Shown: in pieces, positions 23,998 to 35,271 of the stretch
Numbering within the stretch: the first letter of the stretch is position 1
Layout of the letters: each line of letters begins with the position of its first letter
Source of the DNA: Elmis aenea
Taxonomy: Eukaryota > Arthropoda > Insecta > Coleoptera > Elmidae
NCBI GenBank assembly: GCA_947652605.1
Contig: OX393578.1
Span: forward strand, 38,383,470 to 38,447,469
Length of the DNA stretch: 64,000 nt
Direction: 5' to 3'
Notes under the pieces: generated by a model
What the model was told of the DNA's origin: nothing
Databases searched by the model: none
The model's input: only the letters and a program-made list of their open reading frames with translations
Program-made: the position numbers and the translations under genes

Positions 23998-25622
23998 CAG
24001 GGTGTTTCTTAAGTATTGCAAAAAAATTCAGGAGGTGATTCCTTATCGAAAATTAAGGGGGGTCTTTCATTAAAAAAAATTCTTTAGACGTCTCCTTTCG
24101 AAGTTACACCCCCCTGAAGGGGTACGGTAAAATTAGGTTTTTATTTTATTTTTCAAATTTGGATATGTGTAGGAGAATGATACTTGGTAGATGTTTTATA
24201 TTTACTAAAAGGTTTCCCATAGTAATATTTTTAATCATCTCCCACCTCCACAAGGGGCTAAAAAGTGCGACCCCTGTTGGTTTTCTTATCAGAATTTTTT
24301 GTTGGGTTAAAATTTTTTAATTAAAAATATTTTTTTTCAAAGCTTGATTTATTTAGAAACTTTATTTATTCTTTAGTTTATCTCGTAAAACCTACCGTTT
24401 TCGAGTAAAAAATAAAATGAGTAAAAATGAACCATCAAATATTCCAATATAAAACGAATCATTTTGGTGGTTGCCATGGTTTGTTTATGTTCATGTTGGA
24501 TAGAATTGACGGGTGTAATGCATTTTAAGGTTAACGCCTTATATCATATAAACTACATGGATAACACAACACCATAAGAATATAGTTAAGACAATGTTGC
24601 CGACATGTCAACGTGCCTTTTTAAACCTATCTCTTTCTATATTATGTGGGCCCAATATACGCTATCTTTGTTTTGGACCCGGGCCCGCTGTCATCGTAGC
24701 GCAACCGTAACGTACTTCCTACCTAGCCTATTCTAGCGAGTGACGCGTGAGTGACATTTAGAATTTTTTGCTATTAAAATCGTCGTTTAACTGAATCAAT
24801 TGATTCTAATAAGCGGTGTTTACTGTATTTCAATAAAACTTACTAAGTTTGATCTAATGTTATTGTATCCTCCCATATTTGACACGGAAACATCCGAGTA
24901 CATTGCATCTACTAGTAGTTCAAATAACGCTTTAGTTCAAATTTCGCGCGTAACCATAGTAACGCACACGATTTTACTCGGTGGGTCCGGAAAGCGAGAT
25001 AGAAATATACTTTCATATGTGTTAGAAGGAGATGCAGTATAATTGTACGTCTGGGATATGTGTACAACATAGTTGCATTGTGGTAGTGTTATCCATGTAT
25101 AACGCCTGTCAATTCTACCCAACATGAACATAAACAAACCATGGAAACCACCAAAATGATTCGTTTTATATTGGAATATTTGATGGTTCATGTTTACTTA
25201 TTTTATTTTTTACTCAAAAACGGTAGGTTTTACGAGATAAACTAGAGAATAAATAAAGTTTCTAAATTAATCAAGCTTTAAAGAAAAATATTTTTAATTA
25301 AAAATTTTTAACCCATCAAAAAGTTCTAATAAGAAAACCAACAGGGGTCACACTTTTCAGCCCCCTGTGGAGGTGGGAGATGATTAAAAATATTACCATG
25401 GGAAACCTTTTAATAAGTATATAACATCTACCAAATATTAGTTTCCTAAATTTATCCAAATTTGAGAAATAAAATAAAAACCTAATTTTACCGCACCCCT
25501 TTAGGGGACTGTAACTTCGAAAGAAGACGTCTAAGAATTTTTTTTTTAATAAAAGACCCCCTTTAATTTTTGATAAGGAATCACCTCCTGATTTTTTTTT
25601 GCAATACTTAAGAAACACCCTG
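23998..25622. mobile_element. palindromic TA element, family F (1.6 kb)
   Basis: Ends CAGGGTGTTTCTTAAGTATT and its complement, flanked by TA (23996-23997, 25623-25624). Arms of about 590 bp reach to roughly 24585 and 25075. They contain ATTCCTTATCGAAAATTAA, CGACCCCTGTTGGTTTT and an innermost block around AACCATCAAATATTCCA. The roughly 490-bp loop is more GC-rich than the arms and encodes an 80-codon plus-strand frame (24800-25042) without a DUF4817 pattern. Confidence 0.8.
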
Positions 25623-25624
25623 TA

Positions 25625-26849
25625 TAAACTGAATTTAAAGTTTATTAAATTTAAATCAGCGTTTATAGTTGACAAGCCTATAAAATGTCCACTGTTTTTT
25701 AAATATTAAACCTTAAAAAATAAACACTATTTATAATAATATAGACACTTTTAAGTTTAATACGATATTTTGAACAAGTCTATCAAGTTGCATTTTAGTT
25801 GACGAACTAACAAATATAAACCACAATGCTAAATTGATAATGTTGTTTCCTCATTTCACTGCATTCAGTTTGTTTAAAATTGTAGAGACTTGTTAATTAT
25901 TAACAAAAGCCTTGCTTTTAAAAGTTGAGTTATTTGCCATTGAAATTTATGTAAACGTGCCTTGTATAATTAAAAACATACATAAGACTTTTAATTACAG
26001 CATTAAAGAAACTTTCCTCTTTTTGTAGCGCTTTTAATAGAACATGAAACCCTTAATAGATAAACGTGAATAAGTATCGCCCTAAAAATTTTCAGGCGCC
26101 GTTTTAAGTGGCTTCGCCACTGTAAAACTCATTTTATGTCATTAAAAGTTGTAAATGTTCCTTGCTTGATGGTGCAAAAGACTGATTTTTACTAAAACAC
26201 TGAGTCAGTTTTATTCCCATACGCATACAAATAGTTTTTAAAAATTACCCATGCTGCATTACAAAACGTTGATTTGATTCTCAACGGAGAATGAAGTTGC
26301 CATGCATATTTGCTTAAAAACATGTTTATTACTAGGTAATTTTCTAAATGTATTCTGCATGGCGGTTGTTGCATTACACTCACTCCTTTTAACAAAAAGA
26401 CTTAAAATCAAACCAAAACAACAAAATTTTGGTAATTATTATTTAATTAAATGGTTATTTTTTTAATTGCCCAAAATTGAATCAGAAAACAATTATTTAT
26501 ATTATAATGTATAACACAGTCTTTTTTAACATTAAAAACTACAACTTTAGCTGGATGCGACTAGCTGTACGACACATCATGCTATAAGAAATGCATAAAA
26601 ATAAATCACGCTTGCATGCGACAAAAATATTAATAATATTTTATTCAGAAGACGAATCTTTCATGTTTATATAACACGAAAAAGAAACCAATGACATATA
26701 GCTTCAAAAAGTATCAACATAAAACTGTAGAATTCTGTCCAATAAATTGGAAAGATGAAAGTTATGTTTTAGTTATAAACTGTTTGTCTTAGTATTCATA
26801 GAAAAATACAGGATAATTATCATAAAAACTTGAATTTTGTTTTACTACA
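25625..26849. other. no gene seen
   Basis: AT-rich spacer. It includes one compact hairpin at 26101-26127 (stem AGTGGC/GCCACT, loop TTC, extended by GTTTTA/TAAAAC) of unknown meaning. Confidence 0.4.
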
Positions 26850-26851
26850 TA

Positions 26852-27493
26852 CAGGTGAAAGTGAAACATCTCTTACTTGACTCTCAAGGGGGCTTATGAA
26901 AAATCGGGTTATGGAGGGTAATCGACTTAGAAAGGTTTTGTTAAATATGTGGATGCCTGCTTTCAATAATTATTTATGTTCATTTGTCATCATGGAGTCA
27001 AAATCACAATTAAAAACCAATAATACAACAAATTTAAAAAGTATTACTTCAGAACAATCAATTTACTTAATTTTTTTTCTACGTTCATTTTAATGAGGGA
27101 CCTTAAGAACCACTGTAATAAATTACTGTTTGTTTATCAACTGTTTATATTTTACGGGTGCACTTAAACTGCTAATATTCTTGAATTATACTAAACACTT
27201 TTTATACTTCTCTCTTTGTCTTCGTACTTATAAAATTACAATGTGTTTAAAAATTCTTGAATCTAGATTGAATTAGGTTTTAGAAAATTAAATGAAGAGT
27301 AAAACCCGTATAATCCAGGGTTTCGAAATATTTTTATGCAATAAGAGTGGAGGATTAAGACAGGGTCATAAAGCTTAGTGATTTTATTAGAACTTTTACA
27401 GTTCGTATGCATCGATTTCAACAGACCTTTCTAAAGTCGAGTAACTGAGGTAAATCGAGTTACAGATGTATCGAGTACTCGAGGTTTCACCTG
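26852..27493. mobile_element. pogo/Tigger-like MITE, decayed
   Basis: CAGGTGAAA at the left and TTTCACCTG at the right, each next to TA (26850-26851, 27494-27495). The right end read inward (CAGGTGAAACCTCGAGTACT, then repeats of ACTCGA) resembles pogo/Tigger termini. The left terminus matches only over its first bases and has diverged. The 65-codon frame inside is not a recognisable transposase. Confidence 0.45.
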
Positions 27494-27495
27494 TA

Positions 27496-28949
27496 CAAGA
27501 AATGATTTATATAATGAGCACTTATTATGAAAAAGATTTTAAACACATTTAATGAATTTGCTTTTATTTAAAAACATACCCGGTATAATTTAAATTGTTT
27601 GAAAGGCATTCTTTATGTATCCTTAAAAGTACTAATTTCTAAGGGTATAATCATATGAACTTACTTTCTTATTTTGCGAGTGTTCCTAAAATTCTCGATA
27701 TTTAACAACCTGTACCTATAAATAAATACATTAAAATAATGCAAACAGAGAAGCTCGCTACCAGGCCGGTATTAACATATGGATTTTGGAAAGCTGAAAA
27801 TAAATGCAACAATTTTGCTCAATGCCGTAAAAGCGTAAAACATAACTGCGTTACAGATTTGCAAAGGCTGTATATAACAGTATTTTTTTTAGCATTATCA
27901 CATTCACATGCGATGAAACATGGATTTGCTTTCTAGAACTAAAATCTCTAAAAGAAAATTGCGTCAAGTAAGCCACAGATTTAGGAAAAAAAAAGACATA
28001 CAGCTGACGCAAAACTTTCAAATACATCTTTACCAAGTAGAAGATAAAGCAGCGTACTAACGGTTTTTAGTAAATGGCGACAATTTTCCAATCTGATCGC
28101 TGTTTTTCTTTTATTTATTAAAGAAAAGTTTAAGGCAGGGTAGTGACATTATGAAACTATTGACATTATCAGCCATCAAAGTTTTTATACTGAGATACAT
28201 ATACGTACGAGTCAGTACAAGAAAAAATATCCATTAAGCGACATCAAACAGCCTACAAAAATAAAAATTCTACGCTCGTCTAGACTACCCGATCTAAAAA
28301 CGGTTTAAGTATTTCCGATATATTACACCGCCCGCTTATATTAATAAAAATTGAAAAAAAGCTCTACAGTAATAAACAATGGGCGTTTATACAAAAATAA
28401 TATATTAAACGGTTTAATCTCCAGTCAACTTTGTTGATGTAGACTTGGATTGGATGCATGTTTGTTGGACTGGATTGATTTTGTAGCGATAAAAAATTCA
28501 GTAAGTAAATAAAACTTTGTCGAACATATTCGAAACTTTTATTGAATCGAACTAGCTACTGTAAACATTTTTATGGTAGATGTTACCGCCAATATTTATG
28601 GTATATTTATTTATTCGTTGTTTGGAAAAAGGGCAATAGAAAATAACGTTTTTTTGTTTTATGCTGTAAATTAATAAATATGATAATAACAACACCCTTT
28701 AAAAAAATCGTAATAATTTGTAGACAGAGTACCTATTTGTTTACTAGACTGTTACACAGTAAAAAGCCTTTTTGAATTATGGTATAATATTTTAGTTAGC
28801 TAAGTCGCCGTTAGAGATAGCACATAATTCTTCACGGCCAGTTATTCTCCTTCAATAATAATAAAAATTGATTGATAGTTTTTGTTTTGTAATTTCTTAA
28901 CTTTAAATTAAAAAAATATTTTCTGCAACGTAAAAAAGTAAAAAAAAAG
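27496..28949. other. no gene seen
   Basis: AT-rich sequence up to the Penelope insertion. No exon, RNA gene or terminal repeat is recognised. Confidence 0.4.
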
Positions 28950-30509
28950 AACATAGAACGACATATTAGGACAGCAGTGAAAACCTCATCAATTCCAATA
29001 GAAGACCACAAGAGCCTAATACCGACAGAATCCAGAACCCCAAAACTGTATTGTCTACCGAAGATACACAAACAAGACGTACCGCTAAGACCAATAGTGA
29101 GCGCCATTGGATCAGCTACCCATCCTTTAGCAAGATACCTCGCCAGAACACTGAAGAATTTCATTGGATAATCGGATCACCATATCCGTAACTCAGCACA
29201 CTTCATCCAGAAACTAGAACAGCTAAATATAAACGACAACGACATCATGATTAGCTTCGATGTGACGTCATTATTTACCAATATACCGGTTGAGGAAGCA
29301 GTGGAATTGGCAAGGGAACGACTGGTTGCTAACGACCTCGATGGTAACCTAGCCGACTTAATAAAGCTGTGCGCTCAATCTACCTACTTCACCTTCAATG
29401 GAGGCATTTATGAACAAACAACGGGAGCAGCCATGGGTTCACCATTATCACCGACACTCGCCAACTTGTACATGGAAGCCTTCGAAGAACAAGCCCTACT
29501 CTCCAGCAAATTGAAACCGAAACACTGGTTCCGATACGTAGACGACACCTTCGTCATCTGGGAACATGGAAAAGAACCACTTCAAGATTTTCTAACACAC
29601 CTGAACAACCTACACAAGAACATAAAATTTACGATGGAGGAAGAGAAGAATGGCGCGTTACCCTTTCTGGACATACTGGTCAAAAGAGAAGCAAACGGAA
29701 CACTTAGCCACAGCGTTTACCGTAAACCGACCCATACCAACCGATATCTAAATGCTGCATCACATCACCACCCGGCCCAAAAACAATCGGTGATCAACAC
29801 ATTAATACATAGGGCTAAAGAGATATGCACACCAGAAAACATCAAAGAAGAACTGAACATGGTCACGAGAGCCCTGCAAGAAAACGGTTACCAGCGTAAA
29901 CAAATACTTCGTACCATACAAAAACATGCCACGCCAAAAGAAGGAAAAGAAAAGAAAGAATACATCGCTACGACTTACTTGCCCTACATCAGCGGAGTGA
30001 CTAACAAAATATCAAAGCTTCTACAAAAACATAAAATCAAAACCGTTTTCAACGCTCCTTTGAAGCTCTCGAATAAATTAAGAAGAACACACGACACAGG
30101 ACTACACCACGCGGGAATATATAGCATACCTTGCTCCTGTGGAAAAGTATACATAGGACAAACTGGCAGGAGTATACAAACGCGTCTCAAAGAACACGAA
30201 GGACAAACAACAAGAAAACAAGTCGATAAATCAGCGGTAGCAGAACACGCCCAGGGTACAGGACACAACATCCTCTTCAGAGAAACAAAACTACTGGCCC
30301 GCGCAAACCATTTCTGGCCAAGATTATATCGAGAATCATTGGAAATCATCAAGAACCCAAACAACTACAACAGAGACACAGGCATACAACTCCCAAACAT
30401 CTGGAAACCAGTCATCACAAAATCACTGAGGCAGAACAAATCCATCAAGCGGAACGCCACGCCTCCACAAGCTGGATATATAAACCCAGCAACATCCCTC
30501 ACAAATTAG
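28950..30509 (+). pseudogene. Penelope-like element RT / GIY-YIG gene, 5'-truncated, one stop
   Basis: A Penelope-like retroelement polyprotein with reverse transcriptase followed by a GIY-YIG endonuclease. The upstream part (from about 28950) has LYCLPKIHKQDVPLRPIVS, the family's N-terminal RT motif, and runs to a TAA at 29169-29171. The same frame then continues without another stop to 30509; from the methionine at 29247 it is 420 residues. Numbered there, FDVTSLFTNIP is at 4-14, AAMGSPLSPT at 61-70, the catalytic YVDD at 97-100, and the GIY-YIG core begins at about residue 290 (GIYSIPCSCGKVYIGQTGR) with a conserved arginine in IQTRLKEH. Only this single in-frame stop breaks the visible part; the far N-terminus is missing. 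Base composition is clearly less AT-rich than the surroundings, a sign of recent arrival. Confidence 0.92.
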
Positions 30510-30612
30510 TCGTTTTGAAAAAGACCAAGACACAATGGTCGAAACGTCAACTACTTCTAAATATAGAAGACGCGGTTCCAAACCCGGAAACCAAGATTGT
30601 ATTAAAAAAAAA
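30510..30612 (+). other. Penelope 3' UTR with hammerhead-like relic
   Basis: After the stop codon comes GACC..GGTC (an 18-base hairpin) directly followed by CGAAACGTC, then GAAGACGCGGTTCCAAACCC and a short A-run at 30602-30610. Penelope-like elements are known to carry small hammerhead ribozymes. Here a stem-II-like hairpin followed by GAAAC..GUC is present, but the CUGAUGA box before it is degenerate (TTGAAAA). A second copy of this tail lies at 12040-12116. Confidence 0.45.
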
Positions 30613-32423
30613 GATATACTACACAAATTATAAAGACCCCGCTTGAAATACTTTTTCTGTGGTTTAAAAAAAAATTCTTGCACAAATTTTAAATATTTTG
30701 TTTTATAAAAAATGTAAAATTACCAAAATCGAATTTTCGTTTTTTCATAGATTTCGCGAATGTTATGTAGTATTTCCTAAATTTCACTTTAAATTTAGCA
30801 ACGCTGTCAATTTAGACCTAAAATTTTTATTTCAATGTTATTAATGTGCAAATGAGGATTAAACTACTAATGAAAATTAGATTTATCGTTACTAAAAGAT
30901 ACACCAGTAAATTAAAAATTAATATTTTAGCTCTAATAAAATGAACACGGATAAAGTAAATCCGAAAATGTCCTCAAATCTAATTTTGATAACTAGAATT
31001 AATTGAAAATTAATAAGCAAACTTTGCAATTAAAACTTTCACGTTTTGTTTTTTCGCTTTAGTATAAAGAAATCTGTTCAACTCTCACGTTCGATTTATT
31101 TTCAAAGATAGTTTTAAAAAGAACGGCGTTAAATGTGTTCCTCGTTTGTAAGCACGTTTTAATTAAAAGATTTAAACGCTTTTAATAAATTTTAAGTCTG
31201 TTGAAGTTGCTGAAGTATTAGGGCAATCGTTTGGTTTAACAACCTTACATAAATACCAGCGAAGCAGGTGATTATGTAAAGTATTTAGTCGTTTATATAT
31301 CTAAACACGCCATTAATATTTACGTATGACTAACAGAACAATTGAAATTTATAAAATTTGAGTCAAATGCTTACAGATGCTATTAATATGTTAATAATTT
31401 AAAGTATAAGTATATTAATGATTCAATTAGTTTTTTTTTTTCGGTAACTCGTTAATTTTCTCCACAAATAATACATTTAGGTGCTTATATTACTCTTTAG
31501 AAAATGTCAGAATAACAGGCCTACGTGTTTTTATTACACCTTGTACAAGCACTACGAGCACTACGAGCACTAACCCATTAAGTTGCTTGGCTTGAGAACT
31601 TTCAAGACAGTTCTATTTAGAGCCTCGCACTTAAGATGCTAATATATCATTAGCTAACTAACGGGTTCTTTAACTTTGCGACACTATGACCCCCTAAAAT
31701 GCTAAATGAATATTTGCAAGCCCATCCCTTCATCTGGGAGCAAAAGTAATGATTACAAGAGGCATCAGAAGCCATCGCAAGCTTGAAGTAAATATTCTAC
31801 TTCAACACACTTCAAGTACTTATTGTATTATATCTACATTGTAAAGTATAAGGCTTTAGACGCAGTTAAAATTTAAATATATTTTAATCTCGTTGAATTT
31901 TTTATACCGAACAACTACTGTTAGTCAAAATTATTTTACAAAAGAATTTTAAATTGCTTAGAAGAAATTTAACTTATTTATACGTCACGACTCCTTTCAT
32001 TTACTGTAGGATGATGCACACCAGTGAGTCCAAGATTCGAAACTCGCCGTTGCTTACTTCTTTATTCTAAACCATAATAGACACACAAGGTCGATTAAAT
32101 TTGACAAAAGTTACCTATTTTGTAAAGCAACAGCGATGCTTTTACTTTATCCGTTACTCTACGATATTACGGTATTTGAAGGTAACTATATTACTCTTGA
32201 GAAGTTACCAATGATTCAGCCCCGAATTTCGAGCAGAATAACTTATTTTCTCTCAATATCTTACAATTAGTTAAAGTCAGTGTTCTAACGAGAGGATTAC
32301 AAGCATTATTAAAAGTTTCAATTACCACCAGTTTATTGACCATTGTAGATGAAATTATGATGACTAGTAAACGAACACGCGATACAATGAAAATAACTTT
32401 TAATAAGCTACCAACGCACAAAC
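30613..32423. other. no gene seen
   Basis: AT-rich spacer of 1.8 kb. A triplicated 9-base word (GCACTACGA) occurs near 31550-31570. I recognise no exon or element. Confidence 0.4.
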
Positions 32424-32670
32424 GGGGTGCGGAAAATTGCTCGAAAAATTGTTCCTCGAATGGAAAGTTCCTCGAAAGCCTAGTTGCTCGAATAACAATA
32501 ATTTCTAGAAAAGAAAATGGCTCGAAATAATGAAATAAGTTACTTAAAACGAAAAAAATTATATAAATACAAAATAATTAAATGTACTAGAACAGTTGTG
32601 TACATTTATTTACAAATACATGTACACTTACTCAATTTGTTGTTGAGATAAACACTATAAATATTTGAAA
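32424..32670. mobile_element. foldback element half copy
   Basis: Opens GGGGTGCGGAAAATTGCTCG and carries several degenerate TTGCTCGAAAA / TCCTCGAATGGA units, then the same inner sequence as the foldback at 43343 (TGTACTAGAAC, TACATGTACACTTACT, TTGTTGTTGAGATAAACAC). It stops near the middle, so only one arm is present. Confidence 0.65.
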
Positions 32671-32810
32671 ATATAATAGATACTGTGTCCAAAAAGGATG
32701 GAATATGCTATACATCTCAGTAAATAACCACTTTAGGGATAAACATTATGTATATTTGAACATAAGATAACAACAATATACTTAACCAGAATCAGCAGTT
32801 ATGTAGTATA

Positions 32811-34390
32811 CAGGGTGCCCATTTTTCTAACCTGTTGTATGGGTAACTCCGTTAATATTGGAGATACAGAAACGTTTAAATTAGCAAATTTGTGCATAAT
32901 TTAAAGGGAAATCTGATGCCATTTTCAAATTTGACCTACGTCATCAATTTTTTGAAATATTTTGAAAAAACTGAAAAAGGTCGATTTTTTCAAACTTGAA
33001 TAATTCCGTAACCATATGAGTTAGAACAAAAATAAAAATTGGCTTTTATAGATATTTTTACGTAGATTTTAAATATGTTAACGAAATTTTCATAGCACTC
33101 TCGATTTCCGAGTTATAGCACAAACTTGCATTTTTTTAAATGGAAGTCATAGTTGGCTGTGGTCTTATTAAAAAGGTAATTTTTTTCTGGTTTCAATGAT
33201 ATAAGGTTTGTTATGCTTTACTCTTGTAGTTTTTCTTTAAATAAGCAAAAATCATTTTACAAGTTCACAGCCTACTAATAGATGGGAGTGGGAGTTATCC
33301 CGTGTTGATGTTCATTTTTTATTGATGTGACATTTAAGAGTTGTCTCTTATTGTTAGTGTAGCAGTTATTAGCCAGTTACAAATTTTAAAAACCAAAACT
33401 TCATAGTTTGTCAAATAAAATTTATTGTTTGTTATACGTATGTCTCTCTCTCGTGTTGATCAAAATTTTTGTTTATTATAAATTTCAAAAACAATGTTTT
33501 TTAATGAAGAAATATTATCAGGCTTTTTGGTATACCCGTATTTTTTTAAATTGGTTTCTAATAACGAAAATAATTTCTTTCTTGGTTGGCTCCTTTTCAT
33601 AAATCTTTGCAAATACATTTCACTTGAATTTCTACTATTTCTATTACAAGCGTAGTAACAGAAAGGCATGTCGTTTTTTTCTTCATTAGAACACATTGTT
33701 TTGAAATTTACAATAAACTCAATCAAAAATTTTGATCAACACGAGAGAGAGAGATTTATACGTAAAACAAACAATAAATTATATTTGACAAACTCTGAGG
33801 TTTTGTTTTTAAAATTTGTAACTGGCTAATAACTGTTACACTAACAATAAGAGACAACTCTTAAATGTCACATCAATAAAAAAAAAAGAACATCAACACG
33901 GGATAACTCCCACTCCCATCTATTAGTAGGCTGTGAACTTGTAAAATGATTTTTGGTTATTTAAAGAAAAACTACAAGAGTAAAGCATAACAAACCTTAT
34001 ATCATTGAAACGAGAAAAAAATAACCTTTTTAATAAGACCACAGCCAACTATGACTTCCATTTAAAAAAATGCAAGTTTGTGCTATAACTCGGAAATCGA
34101 GAGTGCTATGAAAATTTCGTTAACATATTTAAAATCTACATAAAAATATCTATAAACGTCAATTTTTATTTTTATTCTAACTCATATGGTTACGGAATTA
34201 TTCAAGTTTGAAAAAATCAACCTTTTACAGTTTTTTCAAAATATTTCAAAAAGTTGATGACGTAGGTCAAATTTGAAAATGGCATCAGATTTTTCTTTAA
34301 ATTCTGCACAAATTTGCTAATTTAAACGTTTCTGTATCTCTAATATTAACGGAGTTACCCATACAACAGGTTAGAAAAATGGGCACCCTG
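32811..34390. mobile_element. palindromic TA element, family C (1.6 kb)
   Basis: Perfect outer ends CAGGGTGCCCATTTTTCTAA and complement, with TA at 32809-32810 and 34391-34392. Arms of about 690 bp are almost identical in inverted orientation, including ATGGGTAACTCCGTTAATAT and, innermost, GATCAACACGAGAGAGAGA. This is the best-preserved palindrome in the window. The loop encodes a DUF4817-like mini-protein on the minus strand. Confidence 0.85.
33460..33696 (-). CDS. DUF4817-like helix-turn-helix mini-protein (family C)
   Basis: A 78-residue frame starting at the methionine of MCSNEEKNDM; an in-frame methionine 10 codons upstream lies in the palindrome arm and is less likely. Pattern: SNEEKNDM, YYACNRNSRNSSEMYLQRF, then SQPRKKLFSLLETNLKKYG. 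Spacing of EK, M, Y, N and Y..RF...S.PR matches families A and B. The opposite arm carries a mirror start (ATGTTTTTTAATGAAGAA from 33494), so the palindrome extends past the start codon. The last 10-12 codons are antisense of the left arm. There is no catalytic domain. The intact frame could encode a small DNA-binding protein or be a recently trapped 5' end of a transposase gene. Confidence 0.6.
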   Translation of the reverse strand: MCSNEEKNDMPFCYYACNRNSRNSSEMYLQRFMKRSQPRKKLFSLLETNLKKYGYTKKPDNISSLKNIVFEIYNKQKF

Positions 34391-34886
34391 TATACGTGTT
34401 AAATCCAAAAATCCAATAAAAACAGACCATTGTATTTGAAATAAGAAAGTAGACGTCAACTTCCGGTATTTCTGGAAGTGTCTCCATCTTGAAAATAATT
34501 TCATTAAACAGATCAGATACCATTATGGTCATAACCAAAATTTCAGATCAATACCCTTTTTCATTCTTCATATGTTTTTAATGCCCGGTCCCAATCAATC
34601 ACCCTGTATATTATGTCACTCATTCTCAACCTGCGGGACGCGTCTGAGGAAGACCCAAAGAAAAGTGGAAATCGAAGGCAAAACTATTTATTAAAACAAA
34701 AACAAATTTTCCAGATATTTTCAAAGCCTACTAGTTTAATGTTATTAAATATTGTGTTTGTATCCGTAAATTATCAAGAAAGAAAATTGATCCTCCCATT
34801 AAATAAAGCACATTCAAAGTAAAAAAATATGTACGGAATAAAAAAATATATACTTAAAGTAAGACGGTTCATTTCATAGTAAATAC

Positions 34887-35271
34887 ATCAAAATTGGTAC
34901 GAGGGTGCTACAAGATATGCACCAAGTTACCAATAATTCACTGGAAGCATCAAATCGTGTAATTAACGATGAACACGCAATGCGAAAAGCGAAAACGCAT
35001 ACCTTTGAATCAATTAAAAATTTTGGCCTTGGAAAGGCAGAAACGGTCATTAGCTTACGCAAATAAATTGACAATAATATCGAAGTGTCCAACGATAACA
35101 TTAGATACATAGATCCCTGCTTATAAAAGGGTAAAAAACGGAACTATAAAGAAGACGAAATGGTTACTTATTACGATGTTCTCAGAGGAAAAATATTGTA
35201 TTATTTGAAAATTTTAAACCTGAACAAAGGACAACTTTTGAAGATTTTGTAATAAAATCTTTTACGACCTA
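34887..35271 (+). pseudogene. unrecognised decayed coding block
   Basis: One plus-strand frame stays coding-like for about 120 codons with only two internal stops (35064, 35124). It contains HTFESIKNFGLGKAETVISL, NIEVSNDNIRYIDPCL and KEDEMVTYYDV. Near 35190 the better continuation shifts frame (ENFKPEQRTTFEDFVIKSF) to a TAA at about 35269. Shortly after, at 35290, a second frame starts MSKTTRFLVMAIVLQL. An open frame at 34613-34822 just upstream may belong too. Composition is less AT-rich than the flanks and no introns are evident. I do not recognise the protein. It could be a retropseudogene, part of a transposon or an old insertion of foreign origin. Confidence 0.4.

Noticed and set aside
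24937..25191. 84-codon frame starting MNHQIFQYKTNHFGG
   Set aside because: It starts in the family F arm; the other arm encodes the same opening in mirror position, so it is an arm translation.
30423..30683. Minus-strand frames over the Penelope gene (29984-30364, 30423-30683)
   Set aside because: Antisense shadows of the RT/GIY-YIG coding sequence.
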